This document shows, one piece after another, positions 35,016 through 46,676 of a stretch of 64,000 nucleotides of DNA (its first letter is position 1; each line of letters begins with the position of its first letter). The notes beneath the pieces were generated by a model. It was not told where the DNA came from. It did not search any database and saw nothing but the letters and a program-made list of their open reading frames with translations. The position numbers were made by a program, and so were the translations under genes. Origin of the DNA: Dactylorhiza incarnata (lineage: Eukaryota > Streptophyta > Magnoliopsida > Asparagales > Orchidaceae). Location of the stretch: assembly GCA_033032865.1 (NCBI GenBank), contig JAWHQI010000263.1, forward strand, positions 2,877,501-2,941,500. The letters are read 5' to 3'.

Positions 35016-36461
35016 TGACGCAGGACGAATCAATAGGCGGCGGTAAATCGGTGACCTAACCTTACATGCTATGCAAATTCGACGGCGTGAATCCAAATTA
35101 GATAATAAATTTAAAACATTCCACGCAAAATAAATTCACAACAAGGCAGAATATTTTATTGGGACGAAAACAAGCTTAGGTTTTCCTCCGCGTGGAGGGC
35201 CAAAGCTAGAGCGCGCAGCGAATAAACCCTGCAAAACACAATAATAATCTAGGGCAAAATTCCAAGATAATGTGTCTCCAAGCAAATATAAAATGTCCAA
35301 CCCAATAAATAAATGTTGAGATTAATAATCCAGTACAACGAAGACTCACCAAGTAGTGGGTTGGTCAGGCACTGAAGAATCCGGAGTCGGAGACGCGTGT
35401 ACGATGATCCGAGGTGGAACCGGCGAAATGGAAATTATGGTGGTGGCTGTCCTCGGCGATGGATGGTGAAATCGGACCGAAAATGAGTAGATCCGGCCAC
35501 GTAGGTAGAGATCAGGGTGAGGAAGGGTAGATCTGACAATAAACGGTCAGATCCGGGTTGAAAAATCTCAGATCTGGGCTGACCCGGAGGGAGAAGGATT
35601 TTGGAAGGTGGTTCCGCGGAGAGAAAGGGGCGGGCGGCAAGGGAAAATTAGGTGACAAGGTGTTGTTGCTGTAGGTGAACAGGGGGTGGCTGGCGGCGTT
35701 ATAGGGAAGTGGGGAAGTAGCGGCAGTGAGAGGGAGGAGGGGCTAGGTGGCGGTTTGCTGGGAGGGAGGTGGGGCTGTAGACCTGGAGGGGGGAAGTGGC
35801 GGACAGAGGGGAGGGAGGCGGACAGCGGGGAGGGAAGAAGTAGGCGGTGGGGATCTCTTGGAGATTTTCAGCCGCCAGTTGACCGGGGAAGGGGAAAAAC
35901 TATAGCAATGAACAGTGTATTTCATTAATCAACAGTAGATATAAGGAGAGGAATTTCTTCTGGGCATAGGGAATAGTGGCTGGAATTGTGGGGGGGGCTG
36001 CTGTTTGGGGTTGTAGGGGGCTAAGAGAGGGGCGTGGGAGGGGGAAGAAGGAACCTAGAGTTAGGGCAAACCTTGGGGAGGGAGATACAAGCCTAGGAGT
36101 CATAACCTAGGGTTCCACGGAGTCGGCACCGTGGTGGGATCGCGGGAATCCAGGAATACTTTTCACCAAATTCTGCAATGTCTGGACCAGCCCCATATCA
36201 CATCTATTTATAATAAAACAAGGATTATGGCATCCCTCATCAACGGATATGATTGGTCGGAGGTGAGGCTACCCAAATACATCAAAATAAATGCAAACAT
36301 AGTAAAATAATATATCAAATCGATTCACAACGCGAATCCAAACACATCTGCGGAGTCCGATCGTCGATCCGGGCACACCATATATGGAAAATCGCCAAAT
36401 CAGCCCCGAATGGGCCGAAAACTCGTCATCCACTGTCAGTCCTCTTCTATGCTCTGCATCA
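35016..36461 (-). repeat. 3' LTR of copy 2
   Basis: 1,446 bp, highly similar to 39301-40761. GC-rich leader zones and AT-rich ends. Short open frames inside are conserved only because the LTRs are repeats. Confidence 0.92.
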
Positions 36462-36479
36462 ATCTCCCGGCTTGAAAGA

Positions 36480-37176
36480 ATTCATCTCCCGATGAATTGG
36501 GATCAAAAATTTTTCGCAGTATGCCAGGTAAAACTCGAAGAGGTCCACTAGAGGTCGCCCAAGTGTCGTCGATGGAAGAGTGTCCTCGCCAATCGACTCT
36601 CCCCGACTGAAAAGTTGTCATCTCCGGTAAATGGAGACGGTCGTACTGAAGTCGAAATCCAGGGGTGAATTGATCACGCTCTGCTGCAAGTACTCAGGTG
36701 TCACCAACGTCTGTAGTAGGAACGCACTGGCGGAATCTGGTCTCCATGAAGCTCTCAACGCTCAACTCACGAGTGGTGGATCCTGGTGCGATCGGCGGCG
36801 CCATAGGTAGAACCAAAGAAGACAAGTCCCCAGGTGGGTGGGTGTCAGAAGTGGGTGAGTAGTGGTGGTTATCAGGCGTGGGTGGGCTATGAGGGTGGTA
36901 AGGCAACGGGAGTGGAGGTGTGGGCGGCTGGAAGTCCCCACTGCTTGGGTCCACATACTCGCGAGGCTCATAGTACGGCGTCATATCTTCAACACTAAAT
37001 ACCAGGTGGATACCCATACTTGCAGGGATATCATGATCGTAGATGTTTGCTTCGATCTGTCTCGTGATTATATAGGGATCCATTCGTCTAACGCTCAAGC
37101 TTTTAGCAAGCCTTGCACAGAGCCTTACAACGCAGATTCTCATCATCACCTGCTCGCCTTCATGAAGTACTTGCAC
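36480..37176 (-). pseudogene. Integrase C-terminus and chromodomain tail
   Basis: From 37176: EGEQVMMRI, RRMDPYIITRQIEANIYDHD, IPASMGIHLVFSVEDMTPYY. This corresponds to the C-terminal GPY/F module of chromovirus integrase (GPFKI...GI..FNVEDL.PY). A proline-rich stretch follows, then a shifted frame with VDWRGHSSIDDTW, equivalent to the WRG...DDTW core of a chromodomain-like motif. The end, SSGDEFFQAGRLM, overlaps the purine-rich tract before the 3' LTR. The catalytic D,D,E core is missing, not just mutated. Frameshifts make it a pseudogene. Confidence 0.75.
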
Positions 37177-37179
37177 TTG

Positions 37180-39234
37180 TCAATGAACATCCGCATGTGA
37201 TTTACAAGATTTATTATCAATATGGATTATTCGTCGGACCGACTCATGACACACATGCAAACGATGAACAGACAACACAACAGACCCATGCAAATGATGA
37301 CGAAACGACTCAACAGACTCATGCAAATGATGTAAATGAGACGCGACGAACAAAACATACTCGATATGTGAAAGACTAATAACCACTTGAAAATCTACCA
37401 AAGGAGGTAGCCTATCAGAAGGCTCTCTCGGAGGAGTGTAGAAAAACTCATCTCGTGTGAGACGAGTGCTTAGATGATCGAGAGAGACAGTTATACTTAA
37501 ATACGAGCTCGTAAAGACCCAAGTGTCTCTCAGGGAACGTGACACATCAGGGGACTCACCAGAAGATGTGTAAGAAAATTCATCTCGAATGCGACGAGCG
37601 TCTAAGTGAAAATCGTGTGCACCGACTAGAAGACGTGGCTCTATAGTGTGGTGAGTGTCCCAGAAAAGAAAGAGCTCGTCTGGTGGGTCAACAGGTGGTG
37701 CGTCCCAAAACTCATCGAGGGTGTGATGTGTCAGCAGCTGGTTCCCTAAATACTTGATGTTCCACATAATATCCATCCTCTGGGGCAAGGTCAGGAACGA
37801 TAATTGAAGAAACACCACTAACTCGAAACTCGTAAACAAACGGCTCACCTGAATCGCATCCTCACCAGGATGTGGTGGCTCATCAGGAGGCTCAATAATG
37901 GGGTCGTCATAGTACTTGTCACTAGGGTCATGGTCCTCCAGATGAGTACCATCGTGAGGGGTAGTGTCCCCATGAATGGGTGGCATAGCCACTACGAGAT
38001 CAACACCAGGCTCTGAGCTCTCGGTCGTGAAGTGACTCAGGTTAATGACAATGGGAGAGCGACATAGACCTACACTCAAGAATGGATCCGTATGTGCGGT
38101 GTCAGGAAGTGGGTATGTGGTTGGGGTGTTAACTAACCCGATGGATGGCAGAGGAAGAGGTGTGGGTGAGGGACACAACACTACAGGCTTAATAGGCCGC
38201 TCAGGTTCGCTCTCAATTGGGGTCACAAGAGACAGGTCAGAAACAAGAGACGGGTCACTCACTGGGCTAAGCACCTCACTGGGGTGAGAGCAATCTCCAT
38301 CAGGTATCACTTCTGCCATGTCTGACGGAACAATGGTAGGCAGAGTGGTGCCCTCGGTGTGGGAGGAGCTCGTACTGCAGAGGTCAAAGTGAGAATCCAA
38401 CTGACCAGCTCTTGCGGATCTCAAAGATTGTTCGTAACGAAGGTCAAGCCGATACGTCTGCTCGAGGGACTTCGAGCTATGATAAACCACCTTAGTACGA
38501 ATGTTTGATCGAAGGCTAGACCGAAATCTGCAAGAGGTCATGGTTGGGTCCTCTCGGATATCGCTCCTCACAACTAGCTCATCAAAGTGATCCTTGTACT
38601 CAGCGACGGACATGGATCCTTGCTGAAGGGAAAAGAATTGGTCGAGCAAGTGAGTCTGATACGACGACGAAAGATACCTCTGACACAATAAACGTTTCAT
38701 GTTCACCCAACTAGTGATGCGATGTAGACGGTCCCGCTCACGGGTCCTCTCAACGCTAGACCAGTAAGCCCTCGCCCGATCTAAAAGTCTAAGTTTCGCA
38801 AACTGGACGCGACGCTCACCGAATACCTCAAAATGGTCAAGATAATACTCCATATCCACGAGCCAATAACTGAAAGACTCGGGACTCGATGAGCCGTCAA
38901 AGGAAGGGGCAGCAGTGCGAAACTTACTCTCAAGATCTCTCTCGGAACGACGATCCTCGTAATAATCATCCCTAAGGTAACCGAGTCGTGTCGAAGGATC
39001 AACACGATCCGCTCGCGTGTACAGATAAGAACGACGACAATCATCATACTGATCGTCTCTAGCATAGTGGGGTCATGTGGGTGGGCCAACACGATCTCTG
39101 GAAGTGGTGTACTGCATTCACAAATAATCATCGTAGAATCGTGAGGGTCTCCCTGAAGGGGATCTATGAGGGTGGGTGCAAGAGGACTCGAGACCTTCAA
39201 AGTGAGGAGAGGAATAATTATGAGGCCTGGACAT
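37180..39234 (-). pseudogene. Gag with fused acidic linker (559-codon open stretch)
   Basis: ATG at 39234 (MSRPHNYSSPHFEGLESSC), right after the leader. Two TGA codons lie near the N-terminus (~39122 and ~39075). From 38859 the same frame is open for 559 codons. Capsid-like part: SYWLVDMEYYLDHFEVFGER, LRLLDRARAYWSSVERTRER, YLSSSYQTHLLDQFFSLQQG, SVAEYKDHFDELVVRSDIRE (Retrotrans_gag). No CCHC knuckle. The remaining ~400 residues are rich in Asp, Glu, Pro, Ser and His. They contain three degenerate repeats, DEFWDAPPVDPPDEL, RDEFSYTSSGESPDV and RDEFFYTPPREPSDR. This replaces protease, RT and RNase H. Function of the linker is unknown. Confidence 0.82.
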
Positions 39235-39286
39235 AATGAAAATCTATAGACTCTACGACTGCTTATCGAAAAGTGCGCACAACCTA

Positions 39287-39298
39287 GCTTTGATACCA
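39287..39298 (-). other. Primer-binding site (tRNA-iMet, one variant base)
   Basis: Minus-strand TGGTATCAAAGC, 2 nt inside the 5' LTR. It differs from the usual TGGTATCAGAGC at one position. Confidence 0.88.
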
Positions 39299-39300
39299 AT

Positions 39301-40761
39301 TAACGCAGGACGAATCAATAGGCGGTGGTAAATCGGTGACCTAACCCTACATGCTATGCAAATCCGACGGCGTGAATCCAAATTAGATAATAAATTTAAA
39401 ACATTCCACGCAAAATAAATTCACAGCAAGGCAGAATATTTTATTAGGACGAAAACAAGCTTAGGCTTTCCTCCGCGTAGAGGGTCAAAGCTAGAGCGCG
39501 CGGCGATAAACCCTGCAAGTCACAATAATAATCTAGGGCAAAATTCCACGATAATGTGTCTCCAAGCAAATATAAAATGTCCAACCCAATAAATAAATGT
39601 TGAGAATAATAATCCAGTACAACGAAGACTCACCAAGAAGTGGGCTGGTCAGGCACTGAAGAATCCGGAGACGCGTGTACGACGATCCGAGGTGGAACTG
39701 GCGAAATGGAAATTATGGTGGTGGCTGTCCTCCGCGATGGATGGTGGAATCGGACCGAAAATGGGTAGATCCGGCCACGTAGTTAGAGATCCGGGTGAGG
39801 AAGGGTAGATCTGACAATAAACAGTCAGATTCGGGTTGAAAAATCTCAGATCTGGACTAAACCGGAAGGAGAAGGATTTTGGAAGGTGGTTCCGCGGAGA
39901 GAAAGGGGCTTGCGGCAAGGGAAAATTAGGTGACGAGGTGTTGTTGTTGTAGGTGAACAGGGGGTGGTTGGCGGCGCTGTAGGGACTGGGGAAGTAGCGG
40001 CAGTGAGAGGGAGGAGGGGCTAGGTGGCGGTTTGCTGGGAGGGAGGCTGTAGAGGGAGGTGGGGTTGTAGACCTGGAGGGAGGAAGTGGTGGACAGAGGG
40101 GAGGGAGGCGGACAGCAGGGAGGGAAGAAGTAGGCGGCGGAGATCTCTTGGAGGTTTTCAGCCGCCAATTCACCGGGGAAGGGGGGAAAATTATAGCAAT
40201 GAACAATAAATTTCATTAATCAACAGTAGATATAAGGAGAGGAATTTCTTATGGGCATAGGGGATAGCGGCTGGAATTAGGGGGGGGAGGTGACGGATGC
40301 TGTTTGGGGATGTAGGGGGCTGAGAGAGGGGCGTGGGAGGGGGAAGAAGGAGCCTAGGGTTAGGGCAAACCTTGGGGAGGGAGATACAAGCCTAGGAGTC
40401 ATCACCTAGGGTTCCACGGAGTCGGCACCGTGGCGGGATCACGGGAATCCGGGAATACTTTTCACCAAATTCTGCAATGCCTAGACCAGCCACATATCAC
40501 ATCTATTTATAATAAAACAAGGATTAGGGCATCCCCCATCAACGGCAATGATTGGCCGGAGGTGAGGCTACCCAAATATATCAAAATAAATGCAAACATA
40601 GTAAAAATAATATATCAAATCGATTCGCAACGCGAATCCGAACACATCTGCGGAGTCCGATCGTCGATCCGGGCACGCCATATATGGAAAATCTCCAAAT
40701 CAGCCCCGAATGGGCCGAAAACTCGTCATCCACTGCAAGTCCTCGTCTATGCTCCGCATCA
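39301..40761 (-). repeat. 5' LTR of copy 2
   Basis: 1,461 bp, partner of 35016-36461. Differences are scattered substitutions and a few indels. Confidence 0.92.
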
Positions 40762-41579
40762 ATATCACTTGAGGTAACTTCCTCAAATTAGTATGTGACC
40801 TCTTTCGAGATTGACTTTTATAGAAGAAGAAGAACCTCAAGTTAGTGCATGCCATCAAGACAATATCTTGTCAAATTATGAGTTCTTACATTTATCACAA
40901 ACTGTTGAGACTCATTAAGAAATCAAAATTCTTAGGTCAACATTCTTCCTTATTATGGTAGGATTCAGTATATTTCAGTCGGATCAGTTATCATCTCATC
41001 TTGTCAACTTCTTCGTTCCGAATCATGTTCCATTCACCTTAGCATGGAATCATCACAATCGTTTATGGTAGAATCTTTTGCTCATAGTGAAGCTCAGAAT
41101 CTTCCTGGTGGTGTTAATGTTAGAATCACCGGTGTCGAACGACTCTCTTAACATACTAGCCATCGATGTAGATTTTGTTTACCTTTGAAGGGTCTGAATC
41201 CACAATAGAAATATGCATCCCTTCTATAACAGAGTTTGATCTAATTATGAGTATGATTTGAGAATCAAGTGTGGAATGACTAGATCAGTTCTCTGATATG
41301 TCTCGAGGCATGAAGGGAGTTTCCAATGTTATTGCCTCATCGGTTAAGACAATCGTAATAATTAATATCAACTGTTATGTGCATCTAGTAGATGCACGTC
41401 GAAATCAGAAACAATCTTCAGGATGTTCCATTGTTTTTGAGAATCTTCAGATGTGTTCCCTAAGAGAATCTTCAGATGTGTTCCCTAAGAGAATCTTCAG
41501 ATGTGTTCCATAAGAAGCTATCAGTGCTTCGTAATCAAGTTATAGATATACATGCTTAAGTAAAATGTATTCCTAGAAT

Positions 41580-43490
41580 TTTACCCATAACCAACTTTTT
41601 ACCGAATTACCCCAAGTGAATCTGTAGAGTAGTTGGTTTTTATTTGGCATAACATCATCACTTTTAGAAGCACCTTTATTTTGTTTTGAAGGATGACAAT
41701 TTGGGTTACGTGTCAGCTACCATGAGTTGTATAGGTGCACAATTAAGAATAAATAACCATTTTCTAAAATTTATGGTTTTAATGACTAGTTCGAAGAATC
41801 TTGCTCATTTCTCTAAGCTAGACTTAGGATAGGGTTTCCACAACTAAAGGATAGTAAAAAGGACACATAAAGCCAATTCTCAATGCAACGTTTTGACATA
41901 GAGTTGATAAACAGCATTTCACAATGGGCAATGCCCTCGTGCTTTCATAGATTTGACAAATAAGGTGTTTGAGATTTTCTATATTGACTTGTCACTTTCT
42001 TCCTCTATAAAATTTTTTGTATTTGGAGAATTAAGGATGATTTGGGGTACTCAGGAAATATCATCTACATAAAAATGTTTAAGTGCAAGTTTTAGCTCAT
42101 AGAAGTTGCCTCTTTAAGACACGTTGGCAATAGTGAACTCTCAGTGGACCCAAAAGATACATGTAATCAAAGATTTGTCGAGAACCCAGGGTCACTGAGG
42201 TTTGTACCCTTCTTGCTTGGATTAGCAAGTTATTTCAGAAGACTTATCAAGATTTCCATGAAGATAAAATTACTTTTGAATTCACTTGCAGCAAAGTGAA
42301 AAAGCCTTCAATTGGACAATAGAATTCAAGTTAGCTTTTGAGGATTTGAGATTTAAAACAATGAAGGTGTTAGTATTGTACTTACCTTCATATGTAGAAG
42401 GCTTTCAGATTTTATAATGATGCTTTAGGCAGAAGGTTGTGATGTGTTATTACGAAGCGTAAGAATGGCACAACATTAGAAGCCAACAAGTGAAAGATCG
42501 AGAAGAGTTTTCTCGGCATGACTTGCATGTACTTATAAGCAATCATGCACCGAAGAGTTGAAGTCATTATCTTTGTAGAGTTTGTTGTGAGATCTTCACA
42601 AAAACATAAAAGATTCAAGTATTTCTTGTGGATTACAATGTGTATTTAATATCATCCTATTAGGGGTACTGTGATAGCAAAGGCGTTTAGTAGAAGAGTG
42701 GCGAGTCTTTGTCTTACTGTGTGTTAGTTGGAATTGGTGCAGACACTGGGCAAATTAGAGAATCAATGTGTTATCTTGTGCCGACATGGATTTACAACCA
42801 TTGTTGATTAGGAATTTTATAAAATGCATGAGACCGAATCCGACATTTTTTTTTAACCTTTAGATCTCAAGATGGCCAAAACTTTGAAAGTTATCTATGT
42901 TATGATATATGCAGAATTTTACGGTGATGTGTTGACCTAATGCAAATTGCACGGGAAGAGTTTGCATTCTAAATATTGTTTCGTCCCACATGGACGCAAT
43001 TTTGAGACTCGTAAGTCTAAGTATTCTATACATTAGAGTGGTACGAAGATGCTTGAGATCTTAATGAAATATGACTAGCGTTTTGGACATCATAAATATA
43101 TTTGAATTTGTGGAAAATTGTGAAGCTTGCATATTAGTTAAAAATAGAATGTTAAAGGTCAGAAAGCAATAACGCGATAGTGTGATCACACTTCAATGAA
43201 ATTTGTTCTTAGTCTTCCAAGATATAACGAGAGAATGTTGTTGTGTGGGTCATAGATCAATTGACCATATGAATCATTTCTTGTTCTTATAGAATTATGG
43301 ATCAAGCTCCAGTTAGCCATATATATTATGATAAGTTAGTCGAGCTTTGCAGTATTTTCAAATGTTAACCTTGTTGACAAAATGATAGATTCATCTTAAA
43401 GATCGGAGTATTTATAAGAGTCCTTAGATACGAAGTTAAAGTTTATCACAATCATTCCTTCTCGAATAAAATAGTATTATTAAATCTTCG
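41580..43490 (+). pseudogene. Decayed Gypsy RT-RNase H-integrase
   Basis: Only frame-hopping translation shows pol. RT remnant AFIDLTNKVFEI lies near 41938. RT/RNase H boundary LRFVPFLLGLASYFRRLIKI (near 42198-42255) is equivalent to [15 protein letters not shown]. RNase H end YHPIRGTVIAKAFSRR (near 42656) stands for [15 protein letters not shown]. Integrase zinc remnant NCEACILVKNRMLKV is near 43110-43160. Dozens of stops. It belongs to the element at 32026-44446. Confidence 0.7.
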
Positions 43491-43638
43491 AAGAAGGGGT
43501 AATTTAATACAAAAAATAGTATTATTAAATTGTTGGGTCTGATCGCGACTAATATTTGTTTGGGTTGTCGACGTATCGAGGTATCTAATTCCCTTTAAGT
43601 CAATTTTACGCATAATTTAATTAGGCAATTGATATAAG

Positions 43639-44013
43639 CACACCAGTTTTGGTTATTCGCACGCCAGTTTTGGTTATTCGCACGCCAGTTTTGGTTATTC
43701 GCACGCCAGTTTTGGTTATTCGCACGCCAGTTTTGGTTATTCGCACGCCAGTTTTGGTTATTCGCACGCCAGTTTTGGTTATTCGCACGCCAGTTTTGGT
43801 TATTCGCACGCCAGTTTTGGTTATTCGCACGCCAATTTTGGTTATTCGCACGCCAGTTTTGGTTATTCGCACGCCAGTTTTGGTTATTCGCACGCCAGTT
43901 TTGGTTATTCGCACGCCAGTTTTGGTTATTCGCACGCCAGTTTTGGTTATTCGCACGCCAATTTTGGTTATTCGCACGCCAATTTTGGTTATTCGCACGC
44001 CAATTTTGGTTAT
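43639..44013. repeat. 21-bp tandem repeat, about 18 units
   Basis: Unit TTCGCACGCCAGTTTTGGTTA, itself part of the terminal inverted repeat. Units are nearly identical (variants are mostly caGtt versus caAtt). Because 21 is a multiple of 3 the array is open in several frames, giving heptapeptide repeats such as NQNWRAN that need not be expressed. There are no spacers, so this is not CRISPR. Confidence 0.95.
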
Positions 44014-44014
44014 A

Positions 44015-44265
44015 CGTCTTGTACATGCATTTTTAGGAAAAGTGTTCAACACGAAAATTGTAGATCTCGTCGAGATCTACAACTTTCGTGTTGAACACTT
44101 TTCCTAAAAATGCATGTACAAGGCGTATTTCAAAAATTCGTAATAGTTACGATCAGTGCGACAATATGCTTTGTGCGTGCATTTTTAGGAAAAGTGTTCA
44201 ACACGAAAGTTGTAGATCTCGACGAGATCTACAACTTTCGTGTTGAACACTTTTTCTAAAAAAGC
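44015..44265. repeat. Two near-perfect palindromes in direct repeat
   Basis: Hairpin 1: arms 44015-44069 and 44071-44125, one-base loop, 53 of 55 pairs. Hairpin 2: arms 44179-44221 and 44223-44265, one-base loop. Both are centred on tagatctcgNcgagatcta and share gttcaacacgaaa. Centres are 152 bp apart. Confidence 0.93.
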
Positions 44266-44446
44266 ATGTACAAGGTGTATTTTCAAAAGGTGTGTAATAA
44301 CTCATAGAAATTGGTGTGCGAATAGCCAAAACTGGTGTGCTTATAACAATTTCCTTTAATTAATGTCAGGTAACATAAAAATATTACATATTTCAAATTC
44401 ATCGCGATTTGGATTTTCGAAAAGCGTAAAAACTAAATTAAAAAGC

Positions 44447-46674
44447 CTCCTTACCCCCAATGAGGGTAATGTGCGAGTATTATTCCCCCCATCCTCACTT
44501 AGGGCTCATTTGGGGGAGCTGAAATGTTCATTTGGGGGAGCTGAAATGCTCTGTTCCGGTAGAATGAAAACAAGGTTTTCACAACTTGTGTTTGGGAAAT
44601 TGTTTTTTTTTTGTTCTTAATTAAGCCACTTCTAGTCAATATCCCACCGCAACAAGGAGCTTCATTTCCAACAGAGCCGAATGGAGTTCTTCCTCGACTT
44701 CTCCCAAATCTCGAGCTTCTATTACTCGACATCTCTTGATTTATACTGCAGTCGGCTCAAGATTCCAAACATCGGCGTCCAGGCTCCTCCTCTCAAACTC
44801 GGTGTCTTGGTGACTATTCCCGAATCTAAGGAGCATCCTTGTGGTCCAGGCAGACTCTCTTCCTCGACCTCACCAGTGATCTCTTCGGCTAGGCCACCTC
44901 TCTCAATCAAGGCTACTGCATTTTCAATTCACTTTTTCACCTCATCGTCCACCTCTGATTTATTAAGGTAATATGGCTCTCAATCATAATTATTGAATAG
45001 TTTCAGTTAGTGATTTTGATTAGTGCACTTTGGCATGAGAAGGAGTTGAGGAAAGCCATGAATCTCCATGAGTAGTCAGCCCACGATCTTCTTCCCTGTT
45101 CCTCATGATCTTTTTTGCAGAGCGGACGATGTTCATCTTCCCCTTGCAGTCAGCGGTCCTCCCAAAACCCAAGTAGTCGGCAATCCCTCCCAACCCCAGC
45201 AGTTATCTGTGATCTATAAACTCTGACCCCATTCCTCGATTCTTCTGATCTGTAAGCCCCACCCCATTCCCCGAGCAGCGACAATCTTTCGCATCATGCT
45301 TGTTATTATCAAGATAATGTTATTAGAATTAATGTGGAATAAAAATAAATTAGTACTGATCAAATACTTAAGAGGAAGAGAAACCCCCTTCATAAAAAGA
45401 GAAAGGGTGGTATACCCACCTAAGGATTTTAGCAAAATTTAAAATAATTTGAAGTATCAATATAACTATATTTTGTAAATAGGGAAGAATAATAAAGAAT
45501 CATCTCACTAGGAATTGGAACTTCGATAAAATCACCTCGTTTCTTTCCTCATTATCTCTTTCCTCCACTCTCTCCCTTAACATTCACTTAACCTTCTCTC
45601 AAAACGTAGATCGGCATTAAACAACTCCACCTCAATTTTTTGCAATATGTAGTCTTCTAAGCCATATTTATTCACTAGATTTTATCTAGAGATTAAATCC
45701 ACTCCTATCTCAATCATGGGTCAATTTGAGAGAAAATATCTTCAAAGGCAAAATTTATAAAAATTTAAGAAATATTTAAGGATAAGATCATCAGCAAAAG
45801 GATGATCATTAACTTAGAATCTGAGCATCATTGCATGCTACTATACAATTCATTCTTGTGTTCGCAAGTGTAACTAGTGCTACAATTGCAGATCAAACCT
45901 AACTTGGACCCTATAGATTACAAATACAAAGAAGGATTTTAAAATCCTTGGCATGAAAGCCAACATAAGAATGGATTTATACAGCTAAGCCTTGGAATTG
46001 ATGCAAGCTCGGCGATTTCATCCAGGATTATGGTATATCAAAAGAGTTTTGGAGTTTATGCTTAGAGGTAATAGAATTTATCGCACAATATCAATAAGCT
46101 CAAAACTTAACCGAACCCATGAAGTAAGAACCAAATTAATTAACTATATGGAGTATAATAAAACAAACCATTAATCAAGAAGAGAAGTTGGATTGTATAC
46201 ATCTATCAAATTTGTTCTCAAGTATGACTTCCTCAGACAGTACAAATGATACATGCGTCACTCGGTAATAACAAACCTCTTCCTGACATTTTACTTTAAT
46301 GTCTCATGTGCTGTTTCGCGTTGTCAAGCTAAGTATTTTCCTTGATATTCTTATCAACCACTGCACTATATTCAAACAAAAAGTCATATCCACATTTGTT
46401 TCATCTCTAGTGTGATAGATTCTTGCAGGAGACGCATGTATATCAATTAGGAGTAACAGGAAAGAAGAAATTTCCAACAATGCATAGAATTCAAAGAAAA
46501 GTATCCTACATAGAATAAAGTATTGTGAGAGCTGCAGGTCCATTAAAATTCGGACCAAGAAGAAAAACAATTTATTTAGAGAAATGCACAAGCAAGGCAG
46601 ATTTAAGGCAAACAATATGAAACTAGTAGAAGGGAACAGCTACTACAAAATGCAAGCAGAAGTAAACGGACGAT
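44447..46674. other. Unassigned intronic sequence
   Basis: Distal part of CLPX intron 1. Contains a 23-bp duplication (catttgggggagctgaaatg at about 44508 and 44530). A 96-codon plus-strand open frame (44681-44971) ends at an AAG|GTAATA donor-like site, but I do not recognise its product. The reverse strand there also reads a plausible acidic peptide (VEEESLPGPQGCSLDSGIVT). The rest is AT-rich and featureless. Confidence 0.5.
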
Positions 46675-46676
46675 AC

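Larger units (their letters stand above)
35016..40761 (-). mobile_element. Non-autonomous Gypsy LTR element, family TGATG (copy 2)
   Basis: Minus-strand element. 5' LTR 39301-40761, primer-binding site 39287-39298, 3' LTR 35016-36461. LTR termini (minus) are TGATGC...GCGTCA or GCGTTA. Flanking pentamers ATAGC (35011-35015) and ATATC (40762-40766) match at 4 of 5. The 2.8-kb internal region has gag, a long acidic linker, the integrase C-terminal GPY/F-like region and a chromodomain-like tail. Protease, RT, RNase H and the integrase core are absent. It must depend on a partner element for mobility. Confidence 0.9.
43624..44354. mobile_element. TIR element with 21-bp array and twin palindromes
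   Basis: Perfect 8-bp target duplication TTTAATTA (43616-43623 and 44355-44362). The empty-site sequence is visible in the sister LTR near 32155-32165. Terminal inverted repeats of ~40 bp: left GGCAATTGATATAAGCACAC, right (reverse complement) GGAAATTGTTATAAGCACAC, both continuing CAGTTTTGG(T/C)TATTCGCAC. An 8-bp duplication suggests hAT, but the GG-start termini resemble Mutator-like elements. No transposase. Confidence 0.88.
32026..44446 (+). mobile_element. Old Gypsy retrotransposon in CLPX intron 1
   Basis: The 5' LTR (32026-34697) begins TGTAACACCC and ends GGGTGTTACA, followed by a tRNA-Met primer-binding site. The internal region is split by another element (35016-40761) and resumes at 40767 with a badly decayed Gypsy RT-RNase H-integrase. 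The 3' LTR starts near 43498 and matches the first ~250 bp of the 5' LTR (tagtattattaaattg, gtctgatcgcgactaatatt). It is interrupted by a TIR element (43624-44354) and lost after ~44446. Gag is not recognisable. Confidence 0.82.
29901..46676 (-). other. CLPX: CLPX intron 1 (16,774 bp, transposon-filled)
   Basis: Bounded by donor AAG|GTATCG (46675-46676) and acceptor TTTCAG (29901-29902). Contents from right to left: unassigned DNA (44447-46676); an old Gypsy with nested insertions (32026-44446); an LTR fragment (31293-32025); unassigned DNA (29901-31292). No alternative exon could be recognised. If transcribed, RNA polymerase must cross about 12 kb of retrotransposon sequence in several orientations. 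Confidence 0.88.

Noticed and set aside
35686..36103. Gly/Arg- and Pro/Ser-rich frames near 35.7 and 40.0 kb
   Set aside because: GC-rich LTR leader, duplicated in both LTRs, no start context or motif.
43639..44013. Regular repeat resembling a CRISPR array
   Set aside because: Repeats are contiguous with no unique spacers, in a plant genome, inside a TIR element.
43595..44107. Open frames of 143-152 codons in three frames with heptapeptide repeats
   Set aside because: They are by-products of a 21-bp tandem repeat whose length is a multiple of 3; frames on both strands are open for the same reason.
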